DNA from: Ascarosepion bandense
Taxonomy: Eukaryota; Mollusca; Cephalopoda; Sepiida; Sepiidae
Assembly (NCBI GenBank): GCA_037127315.1
Contig: JBBBDQ010000330.1
Location: 4,456,001-4,520,000, forward strand
Reading direction: 5' to 3'
Length of the DNA: 64,000 nucleotides
The notes under the pieces are model-generated. The model did no database searches. It saw nothing but the letters and a program-made list of their open reading frames with translations, and was not told the DNA's origin. Position numbers and translations under genes: made by a program. This document shows, piece after piece, positions 55,553 to 64,000 of this stretch (position 1 is its first letter; the number at the start of each line of letters is the position of its first letter).

Positions 55553-57033
55553 CAGTGAGGTGAAACAAGTATTTAGACAGTAAAAATGGATTTAGAATCA
55601 TATATTGAAAGACGAGCATTGTTTAAAGCTCACAATATATTCGTAAAACAACTATAAATGCAAATAAATAGCAAAAATAAATTTTTTGACACGTGTATAT
55701 ATTTTATATTCAAATTATTAAAACATTGAAAAAGTATTTGGACAGTTCAGAAATTATGTTTAAAATAATGTTTTGAGTATATTTTATGCTCGAATGTGTT
55801 AGTATTTTATAGAATAGTCTAGAAGGTGTATTACTTAAAGGTGTTAGCTATCTTGCTGGTAAGTTCATCCCAGGATGTCGCACTAACAGTACTGCAGGAT
55901 GCCAAAGCAAAGAGTGCTGTCGAAAGATCTTAAAGATCGAATTATTTCTGCACATATAGAAAAAAACTATCGTAAGATTGCTAAAGACCTATGTATACCT
56001 GTGAGCACTGTTGGGTACATAATTAAGAAATGGAAAACCTTCGGTAATCATGAAAGTATACCAAGAACAGGTGCACCGCGCAAAATATCACAATATTCAC
56101 GGAATATAGTACGGAGAGTTAAAAAAAATTACCCTTCTGTGATTCGCAGAGAACTTCAAAAAGATCTCGGCAATTCAGGAACTATCATATGCAACTTCAC
56201 CGACAACAATTAAAATCTCGCTCTTCTCGTAAAACCCCATTGCTAAACAAAAAAAAAAAGTCATTTAAAATCCAGACTTGAATTTGCCAAAACTAATTTA
56301 CAAAAGCATGATGACTATTATAAGCAAATTTTATGGTCTGATGAAAGCAAGATTGAACTTTATGGCCACAACGATGCTACCCATGTTTGGAGAAAGGATG
56401 GAACAGCATTCAATCAAAAGAACACCATCCCCACTGTGAAGCACAGAGGTGGTAGCATTATGGTTTGGGGATATTTTGCATATAATGGAACGGGACAACT
56501 GAAAATTGATGGCACAATGACTGCAGCCAAATATATTAAGATTTTAGAAGATTGCTTGCAGTCATCAGTTGAGAAATTTGAACTTGGACCAGATTGGATT
56601 TTTCAACAGGACAATGATGCGAAACATACAGCCAAAGCAACACGTGCATGGATTCAAAACAATAACAACGTGTTGACATGGCCCAGCCAATCGCCGGACA
56701 TGAATCCAATAGAGAATCTTTGGAGAACACTGAAGAATCAAATTCGTGAAAGGCAACCAAAGGAGCAGACCGAGAGCTGTAGCTGCAAATGAAGGAAGAC
56801 CAACTAAATATTAAACACATTTAAAGCACAATTTATATTCTGTCCAATGACTTTATTCACTACCTGTTTTAATAATTTGTATATAAAATATATATATACG
56901 TTTGAAAACTTTTTTTTTCTTTTGCTATTTGCATTTATAATCGTTTTCCGAATATATTGTGAGCTTTAGACAATGCTTTTCTTTCAATATATGATTCTAA
57001 ATCCATTTTTTACTATCCAAAGACTTGTTTCAC

Positions 57034-57036
<3 letters not shown>
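55553..57036 (+). mobile_element. Tc1-like element with long IR/DR termini
   Basis: The left end CAGTGAGGTGAAACAAGTAT follows TA; the right end is ...CTTGTTTCACCTC (57036). Inverted repeats of about 200 bases carry two short direct repeats each: outer GAAACAAGTATTTAGACAGT (55562-55581) and inner GAAAAAGTATTTGGACAGT (55728-55746), mirrored at 57012-57031 and 56840-56858. This is the IR/DR layout known from some Tc1 elements, where paired transposase sites lie at each end. The outermost bases on the right are replaced by (TC)n then (TA)n. Confidence 0.85.
55899..56814 (+). pseudogene. Tc1-like transposase, frameshifted and C-terminally deleted
   Basis: It starts M-P-K-Q-R-V-L-S-K-D-L-K-D-R-I-I with a helix-turn-helix (Y-R-K-I-A-K-D-L-C-I-P-V-S-T-V) and a basic hook G-A-P-R-K-I. 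Around 56165-56290 two frameshifts and stops break it. The catalytic half resumes in the original frame: L-W-S-D-E-S-K (first Asp), G-G-S-I-M-V-W-G-Y-F, F-Q-Q-D-N-D-A-K-H-T (second Asp) and S-P-D-M-N-P-I-E-N-L-W (Glu). By my count 33 residues separate the second Asp and Glu, one fewer than the usual DD34E. After R-E-R-Q-P-K-E (about 56765) the sequence jumps, with a frame change, to the normal last residues (N-E-G-R-P-T-K-Y, stop 56814), so roughly 40 codons are deleted. Confidence 0.85.

Positions 57037-57066
<30 letters not shown>
57033..57066 (+). repeat. (TC)n-(TA)n microsatellite at the Tc1 end
   Basis: CT dinucleotides start within the last bases of the right terminal repeat and run into TA dinucleotides. 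Confidence 0.85.
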
Positions 57067-57068
<2 letters not shown>

Positions 57069-57713
57069 CACCCTTCTCCTTGATGAGCGATGTGGCTGGG
57101 TATATTTCAAACGGGAAAGTACAAGGTCTTCGAGCCGATGGAAGAAGTCAAATTTAAAGACTGATCCGCAAAAGCCACCCCCAAAACCTAGATTCTTTGT
57201 ACGTCGTAGATGATCATAAACAACCACACCCATTTCCTACTCCATTTGTTAATAGATAAAACTAAGTACCACTAATGATTCGCTGAAAAATAAAAATAAA
57301 TTTAAAAATTAAAATATTACTTTTACCAACTCATAAACACACACATACAGGATTCTCTCATACACAGATTTTATTTTTAAAAAAGAATATCATCCATCGT
57401 TTAAATAATAAACATTATTTCCCCACAATTTTGAACGAAAATGTATTTTGTTTTGTTATTCACACACACTCACTAACGTTACCGACATATAAACACACTT
57501 AATTCATTTATAGTTTAAATACGCTTGGCACACACATTTTCTTATGCATACACTCACATTTAAAATAAACATTTATTGCTTTTAATACACGTGGTACACA
57601 TATAAACAGACATAAGATATTTCTACATTTAAACATTCATCTTAAAAAAATCTCAGAAGAAGCTTGTTAAAGTGAAACATGTCAGATTAAAGATTTTACG
57701 TATCTGTTCTTTA

Positions 57714-57747
<34 letters not shown>
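57067..57747. other. AT-rich noncoding stretch ending in (TA)n
   Basis: No recognised feature. A short frame at 57083-57170 has no family I know. The (TA)n at about 57715-57746 borders the next element. Confidence 0.5.
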
Positions 57748-57748
<1 letters not shown>

Positions 57749-58425
57749 GGTGTATCAAAAACACTTTCACAAACTTTGAGAGCGGGTTCCTCATACCAAG
57801 ACAAGAACGATACAGTAGACGCTGTTAGATGTATAATCGATAAATACTTTTTGAAACTTTTCATACCTCCATGTACGACATCCTCGTGACACTTGACGTG
57901 TGTTAATACGCAGATCGTCTCCGACAGCCTGTAAAATGTCTTCTTCGTGGTCGGGTGTACCAGCAGATATTGATCTTCCTCAATCCATAGTTTGTGATGC
58001 TAAGGATCTTATAACGCGACTATAAACAGCAGCGACGGCTGGATGACTCGACTGAGTTCAGTTTGGAAATGTGATCTGATACAACCGTGCAACCTCGCGT
58101 CCATTAGCATTCGTGCGGCTGTATGTAAAAGTAATATCTGCCTGTTCATAAAAATACGAATATCTTGGCATTGTTAAACGGAACACTTCTCAGTTAAATT
58201 ACTACTACACACGGCAAAAGTTGAAGACAAACTAGGCAGAAATGTACACGAATAAAAATGTAAACTCGTCTACGTGGCAACGCAGCACCAGCTACCATAA
58301 ACTTTCTTTAAATCTAATAACCAAAATACGGAGGATCTGTGAATGCAAGTTGATGTGGACTTTTGTTTTGGGGTGAGGAACCCGCCCCTAAAGGTTTTAA
58401 AAAGTATTTTTGAGATATCTATATC
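57748..58425 (-). mobile_element. Short DNA transposon with N-terminal transposase domain (DUF4817-like)
   Basis: The ends are imperfect inverted repeats: TATCAAAAACACTTTCACAA and GAGCGGGTTCCTCA on the left, against ATCTCAAAAATACTTTTTAA and GGGCGGGTTCCTCACCCC on the right (reversed). On the minus strand from ATG 58171 the sequence reads M-P-R-Y-S-Y-F-Y-E-Q-A-D-I-T-F-T-Y-S, N-A-N-G-R-E-V-A-R-L-Y-Q and, after a shift, H-E-E-D-I-L-Q-A-V-G-D-D-L-R-I-N-T-R-Q. This matches the helix-turn-helix N-terminus of a transposase family common in arthropods. The catalytic part is absent, and stops are present. Confidence 0.7.
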
Positions 58426-58466
58426 CACACACACACACACACACACACACACGTGTATGTGTGTGT
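58426..58466 (+). repeat. (CA)n-(GT)n microsatellite
   Basis: CA dinucleotides at 58427-58452, then GT-rich sequence. Confidence 0.85.
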
Positions 58467-58521
58467 ATTACATTCTGATTAAATGACAAATGTAACATCC
58501 TAATTTTAGTTGTTTTTAACG

Positions 58522-58805
58522 CATATGTGCGTTGTGGTACAGTGGATATCGGCTGGGAACGAGAAATTGGGGAGCCGAGTTCGAATTCCAGCTGAATCCA
58601 TTGTATTTACTTACGCGCAAATACCCTTGGGAAAGGTATTAATCCGTCTCTTCCTTCCATTTATGGGTTAAATAGCAGGACAGATTGGGTTCTATAGCCT
58701 TGCTCGGCAACCTACTGCGGGATAATCTTCTGCCCAGTCAGTCATGTCTCTTTCGAGACATGATCGCCCAAGCGTGTATCACGTATGGCACCTAAACTGA
58801 CTGAC
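58522..58805 (+). repeat. tRNA-derived SINE (family S), best copy
   Basis: Head GTGCGTTGTGGTACAGTGG (A-box region), box B GAGTTCGAATTCCAG, body TTACTTACGCGCAAATACCC, TTGGGAAAGGTATTAATCCG, TTATGGGTTAAATAGCAGG, GATTGGGTTCTATAGCCTTG, TCTGCCCAGTCAGTCATGTC and end CACGTATGGCACCTAAACTG followed by GACTGACT. The inner GTCTCTTTCGAGAC is a perfect small hairpin. It is the least decayed copy and serves as a window consensus. Confidence 0.85.
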
Positions 58806-61242
58806 TCATGCTGAGTACGAAGCTAAAACTGGCAAATCTGTTTGTATAATGCATTGTGTGTGTGTGTTTGCTCTTGTCTAACGAGCATATAGTAAGCCCG
58901 CAATCTCCTGTTACGTAATATAACCACACCTACAATTACAAAATTGCGTTCACCAAAGTGCAATATTGTTGACCTTCGAACAAATTTTAATCTCTCCCTT
59001 CCTCGCTCTCTGTCTGCTGTTTGTCTCCTTCTCTTGTTTTTATTCTCTCTCACAATATTCAGTGAATGTCTGACCCACAGCTAAAGGCAATATTCAAACA
59101 GTAATTATCACCTGTAAAACAAAAGTATCAGTCCAAAGGTTTGTCTAACGTCTAAAACCTGTAAAATCTCTTTTTATAAAAGTAGAAGACAAAGATATTC
59201 CCAGAAAGGCAATTAAGAGAATGCTTGACGAAATAATTAAAAAAAAAAAGGAAGAGAAGAGATAAAGAATGGCAGTTACAAAAGCTGAAATTAAATTTGC
59301 AAAAAACGTCGTCGAAACGAAATTTAAAAATAAAGCAAAAATATTTTATTCAGCCTTGTTAATTTGTTTGCGTCGCAATTGGAAATATTTAATAATATAG
59401 AGACCAAATCTGGAAAATGTTTAATACAATTTGCCACAGTTTAAAAGTTTATTACAATGGATACAAACAATCCTCGTTATATATCTATTAGGTACCTTCA
59501 CTCATTTTCGATATCTAAATTTTAATTTGAATTTTTAAAAATAAAAAATATTTTCTTGAAACTTTTATTTTAGTTTAAATTGAAAGCTAAAGGATCAAAT
59601 TTACTATTTCCAGTAAGCAAAATACAGTGGTGTATTTCAAACATAAATTATACTGATTGGAATCTAAAAGTTTTTTTTGTTGTTGTTTTGTTTTAATCTT
59701 TCAATTTTTGGCCATTTTTAAGCGATCAACACATTTGTAAACAAAAGTTAATTCTCGGTTTTAAAAATCTTGCAAAAATAAAACATATGTCTGGGACACA
59801 CAATTTTAGGAAAATTAGCAAATTTAATGTTAAATTAACCTGATTTACACAAGTATTATTTATAGCATGAAATTTAGAATAAAAATTTCCAAAACACAGT
59901 TCAACTTTCTGACCTTTCCATCATATGTGCTGACAGATTTGACAGATGCGAGATAAGATAAATATATGGCGATCACAAGTGGCATAATTTTACAATTTTT
60001 TTCCCTGTAAGGAGAAGAAACCCTGAAACACATGAGCTTTTAATTTACGCATAGAAATTACTATACAAAAAAGAACTTCAAATACACACACACAAAAAAA
60101 AGAAAAAAAAAGAAAATTAAAAAATTATATTAAAAATATGAAACCACAACAATTTGTATTAATTTTCGGTTAGTAAATATGATATTCGTTTAATAACTTT
60201 TTAAACTAACCCCAATAAAACTTTGAAGTATTTTCAAAGTATTTTTCAAACTTTTTATTATTTATTCAAGCAATTAAAAGCTTATCAAATTAAATGTCAG
60301 TTTAAAATAAAAAACAAAAGGCAATATGCCTTTTGTTTTTTATTTTATTATTGGGAGCAGATTCCCGGAAATAAAGGCAAAATTTTTCCAAATAATAATA
60401 GATGATTTACATTCCCAATGAATTCTGCGTTTAACTAATAAGACCAATTTTCGCAACAAAATGTAATTCCTTAAAACTTCAGGAATTTACGTGGCGGGTG
60501 GTAACAGATGTGAAAAATATATATTTCCAATTTTTTAAAAATAATGATTTCAAAAATAATTAAGTCCCGAAAGTTTCCTTAAAATCCGACAATTATTTCC
60601 AAATTAATGTGTGTCATCAGAAAAAGAATGAGTTATGTAATATTACGTTTTTCATTGTAAACTCTCGTAACGATTTGGTTACCCGCTAACTAAAATCAAA
60701 ACAAGATTTTTACCAAAATTTCGAACGTGTTAGAAGAGGGTAAATTTAAAAAAAAAAAATTAATTAAAAAATACATTGATCTTTATTCTTAATAATATAA
60801 ACAATTCGATGGAAAAAAGTTTTTTTATTAAGTTTGGAGCCTTTTTTTATTCATACTATGTTGTCTTTTTAGCGATTTAGTAGAGGTACCTAAATTTTGC
60901 TGTCTTAAACATAATGATAATAACGAAAAGTGTTCTTACGCATGGACTTACTAGTTAAAGTATTAAATTTCAATGTAGTTTTTTCCTTTGTACAAAGGTT
61001 TCTATGATAAAAATAGAAGCTTCGGGATTCTCAATGAACATTATTCGATCTATTACCAGTAAAAAGTTAAGTGCGTTGACAAGGAAAGATTGTTAAAAAA
61101 TAAATGTGTGTGGTGCAAAATAAATGTCTTTATGCAACAGAACGTTGCCCGCATCAATTGGCTCGGCAACAAAACGTTGCTCGTATCAATTGCGTATTAA
61201 AATTATTACAAATTGTAGTAATGATTACAGTGCTTTTAAATA
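58806..61242. other. AT-rich noncoding stretch
   Basis: About 2.4 kb with no supported gene, RNA or element. Short open frames are low-complexity Lys/Asn/Phe. A purine-rich/pyrimidine-rich region occurs near 58990-59050. Confidence 0.6.
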
Positions 61243-61747
61243 TACAGGTGGTTAAAAAGTAGGCGGAGAGGAAATAATTTATTTTGAGATTACATATTTA
61301 TTCATACAATTATTACATTGACAATTAAATTTTAGTGTGTACAATACAAAGGCGCTTAAATTTTATCAACGCAGATGCTCAAGCTCATGTCTCACAATTT
61401 GAAGTCTATCACTCACGCTTCGACAAACTTTTTTGCACAACTCTCTCTGTATCTATTTCTTGAAATGCATCTCTTATGTAATTTTACAAATCACCAATAC
61501 TTCTTGGTTTTTGACTATAAACTTTGTCCTTGAGTACTCTCCAAAAGAAGAAATCCATTATGGGTCAAATCAGATGAAAGTGCTGGTCAATCAGTTGAAC
61601 CCCTTCGGCCAAACCATTTCTCAGGAAATGGATCATCAAGATACTCACAAACTGCTCTTGAATAATGTTAGGGGGCCCATCTTGTTGGAAGCAATGAACA
61701 CAATTGTAATAATATAACATATACACCTGCTCTGGGACCACCCTGTA
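61243..61747 (-). mobile_element. IS630/mariner-type element, transposase C-terminal remnant
   Basis: It starts TACAGGTGGTTAAAAAGTAG and ends GGGACCACCCTGTA, imperfect inverted ends next to TA. The minus strand encodes the second half of a DDE transposase: C-F-Q-Q-D-G (about 61690), with the following region in shifted frame, and M-D-F-F-F-W-R-V-L-K-D-K-V-Y (61560-61510) in place of the usual D-F-F-L-W-G-x-L-K, then I-R-D-A-F-Q-E-I-D. An internal stop precedes M-D-F-F. The N-terminal half is deleted. The left interior matches the MITE at 25431-25620. Confidence 0.75.
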
Positions 61748-61977
61748 TATATTAGTTGCAGAGAACTCAACAATGTTCTGTCAGTCTTATTTGGTGAGAA
61801 GGATAACTTCATATGCGGTTTGAAAAAATAAGATTTGTACTGTATAAATTTGGGAGTGAAGCACTCTTTTAGATCTGCGCAACTGTCTCAGAGAAAGACA
61901 TTTTGATGAACACCAGTTATCATAGCTATATTAAACACTTTACATCAGCCTATCACTGGATTATGTAGTAATGGATT

Positions 61978-62150
61978 TGGTTGGTTGTTTTTATGGCATA
62001 TCAACCTCGGCGGGTCATTTATTGCCAACTAATTTTTTTTATTTATTGGTGGTAATACCTTTTGCTTTCAACAATTTATTGTTTTTATATAAGTTTTGTG
62101 TCTAGTAATACTTTTTTTTCTTTTCGAGTATCAAGATTCATTGTGATTTG
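61978..62150 (+). repeat. Repeat family B, 5' part
   Basis: TTGGTTGGTTGTTTTTATGG, CATATCAACCTCGGCGGGTC and ATTTATTGCCAACTAA, then a T-rich stretch with TTATTGGTGGTAATACC; the GC-richer second half is missing. Confidence 0.65.
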
Positions 62151-62164
62151 TTTTTAAGGGCAGA

Positions 62165-62338
62165 GTCCCCAAGTCCTACCCTGTTATTTAACCCATAACT
62201 GGAGGGAAGGGACGGATTAATACCTTTCCCAAGGGTACCAGTGCTTAAGTGAATGCAGGGTATTCAACTGGAATTCGAACTAGGCTCACCGATTTTTCTT
62301 TCAGAGTCGATATCCACTGCACCACAACGCACATCCGT
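62165..62338 (-). repeat. tRNA-derived SINE (family S), 3'-truncated
   Basis: The reverse complement gives GATGTGCGTTGTGGTGCAGT, GGATATCGACTC, box B TAGTTCGAATTCCAG and the proximal body up to GGACTTGGGGACTCTG. It lies directly downstream (minus sense) of a 5S-derived sequence. Confidence 0.8.
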
Positions 62339-62344
62339 CACTAT

Positions 62345-62463
62345 ACGCTTACAGCGTCTGGTATTCCCAAGCGTTCACACACCCAAGTACTGACCAGGCT
62401 CAACGTTGCTTAACTTCGGTGATCGAGCGAGAACCGGTGTATTCAACGTGATATGAACGTTAG
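62345..62463 (-). pseudogene. Near full-length 5S rRNA pseudogene
   Basis: The minus strand follows animal 5S rRNA end to end over 119 bases: CTAACGTTCATATCACGTTG, AATACACCGGTTCTCG, CGATCACCGAAGTTAAGCAA, CGTTGAGCCTGGTCAGTACT, TGGGTGTGTGAACGCTTGGG and AATACCAGACGCTGTAAGCG. The ends still pair partly. Substitutions are scattered and there is no clear T-run terminator; instead a SINE head follows after 6 bases. It may be a retroposed 5S or part of a 5S/tRNA composite SINE. Confidence 0.85.
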
Positions 62464-64000
62464 TTGTAGAAACGGTCGATACGGTATTGTTCAAGCTGCA
62501 TCTGACCGTAAGCAACCCTACTGACATCACTGATTTTAAATATGTAGTTAAAACAAACAGAATACAACTAGTAACTTCAGACAAATTTTAGTAGAAAATA
62601 TTATACTGGATTAACTGAAATGAAAGACAATATTCTAGAGGCAATTAGAATATAAATGAAGCAAGTCACATTAAATAAAATATCGATTTTTTTTCCGCTA
62701 TTTCAAACATGAAGTTATTTATCGCAAATATTAGTTCATCCGAAGAAAATATAAATTTTGGTACTTTTTTTAAAAATTATAAATTTTAAAATCAAAATTT
62801 GTTTAGCTTTCCTCGCAACAATTCCAACCAACCCTCAAAAAAAAAATTATCAAAAGTCAGGGAGTTCTTCACATTTCGTAAATACGAATTATATTCGATG
62901 TACTTAAAAGAAAGTTTTTACAATTTGGAAAAAAAAAAAAAAAAATCAAATCTGTTCTTGGTTTTATCGAAGTGACCGTGAATGCTAACCTCACACTTAA
63001 TGGTGTACTTGATCGCAAAAGTCAACCAAACCGGAGTGCAATCGATGGGCATCACTTTGGTGTGAATTTTTTAAAATTTTATTTTTGGCTGAATGTTTTT
63101 TTTTTTTGAGGGGGGAATTAACAGAAAAGATCCAAAATATCTTTCTCGGCACGAGATTGTATACTGAAGTATATATAAAATATTTAGTATACACACGATA
63201 TATCTAATATGCATAAAGAAATATCACGTATAAATAATGAATGCGTGCTTTTTCGTATAACATTCACATATGACGTCATTTAAAACTGATTTCAATTCCG
63301 GCTATGTAAAAATACCAGGATTTATTTTTAAAAAAAAGTTATCCACCATACTGGCAACACTTAGTTCTTGATAATCACAAAGATAGAAAATATTTGAGCA
63401 AAACAGGGGAAAAAATGAAATTAGGACATTTTATTCAGGATTTAAAATAAAACATCTTATTCAAATATTGGAAAAAATTAAAAACATTAAACAGATATTG
63501 TTGATTGAATTTAAAACTTGTTTGAATGAATCCTTGCTGTCTATATACTCCTTATATAACATGGCTTTTTGTTTGTAATACAATAAACAGTAAATTAAAA
63601 AGCTATTTCTTTGATTATTGCCAAGTTTTAGCGTAAATAAAAATAAATCAGTTAATCACGGTAATTATGTGCGTTCGCAATGATTTCTTTCATTTATGAG
63701 ACCAATTGGATCAAGTTCATAAACGCTGGTTATGTTTGTATGGTTGAAGGAGTCTTATCCCGTTCCGTCTATATTTCTACCTTAGCTAGAGAGGTAAGGA
63801 AAGAAGAAGTATACAATAAGCGATAACTGCCAAACAAAAAAGATATGCAAAAAATTCTTTGTTAAAAATATCATAGATATATATATATGCACACACACAC
63901 ACACACTAAATCATTTAAATTGATTAACCAAAAGACAGAACTTACCAAAGGACATTGTTGTTAAATATTCGGTTAAAATATTAGCAGATCCGTATAATAC
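62464..64000. other. AT-rich noncoding stretch
   Basis: No supported gene or element. A-run at about 62930-62945, T-run at 63098-63107, and a (TA)n-(CA)n tract at about 63874-63906. Confidence 0.6.

Noticed and set aside
57083..57215. Short coding-like stretch after the second Tc1
   Set aside because: No family recognised and open only briefly in two frames.
58522..58600. SINE head considered as a functional tRNA gene
   Set aside because: A and B boxes are present but no full cloverleaf, and the same head recurs with a shared SINE body.
1..64000. CRISPR arrays, operons, riboswitches, prokaryotic promoters
   Set aside because: None seen; the exon structure, SINEs, LINEs and microsatellites show nuclear animal DNA.

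Overview
This window is eukaryotic, AT-rich and almost entirely non-coding: a repeat-dense stretch of a large animal genome, most likely a coleoid cephalopod (octopus-like). I infer this from the mix of tRNA-derived SINEs, several families of 5'-truncated non-LTR retrotransposons (LINEs), Tc1/mariner and Helitron remnants and many long (TA)n tracts. No database search was possible. There are no operons, prokaryotic signals or CRISPR arrays.

The only convincing host-gene piece is one first coding exon on the minus strand (coding 26856-27371, 5'UTR to 27419). It has a consensus donor, an acceptor in the 5'UTR and in-frame stops just upstream of the ATG. It encodes a disordered, Ser-rich N-terminus that I could not assign. 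Two adjacent plus-strand ORFs (29203-29631 and 29708-30229) are unrecognised and may be exons or element fragments.

Layout. 1-5 kb: (TA)n microsatellites and noncoding DNA. 5-9.9 kb: LINE C-terminal fragments and a Tc1 transposase fragment. 10.2-13.7 kb: a long decayed LINE (minus strand, endonuclease and reverse transcriptase) carrying two Helitron-type insertions; one has base-exact boundaries, because removing it restores the RT reading frame. 14-26 kb: a tRNA-like pseudogene, LINE tails, fold-back repeats, SINEs and a MITE. 26-30 kb: the host exon and the unrecognised ORFs. 31-38.9 kb: LINE tails, SINEs, repeat family B and a 5S-derived fragment. 38.9-40.5 kb: a Helitron with a helicase C-terminal remnant. 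41.4-42.9 kb: a mariner pseudogene with a SINE inside it. 43.0-45.4 kb: a large inverted repeat with arms of about 0.85 kb. 47.5-50.6 kb: mariner ends and a BovB/RTE-like LINE remnant. 51.0-51.8 kb: a 28S rRNA fragment fused to a LINE tail. 54.5-57.0 kb: two Tc1 elements almost back to back. 57.7-58.4 kb: a short DNA transposon with an N-terminal transposase remnant. 61.2-61.7 kb: an IS630-like element related to the 25.4 kb MITE. 62.2-62.5 kb: a near full-length 5S pseudogene beside a SINE.

The elements do not form a pathway. What the window offers is a record of nested insertions: LINE into repeat D, Helitron into LINE, SINE into mariner, LINE into mariner, and repeats into an RTE-like LINE. 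The most notable items are the 28S-LINE chimera, the 5S-derived sequences, the exactly bounded Helitron, and the large inverted repeat. I found no convincing new enzymatic or defence system.
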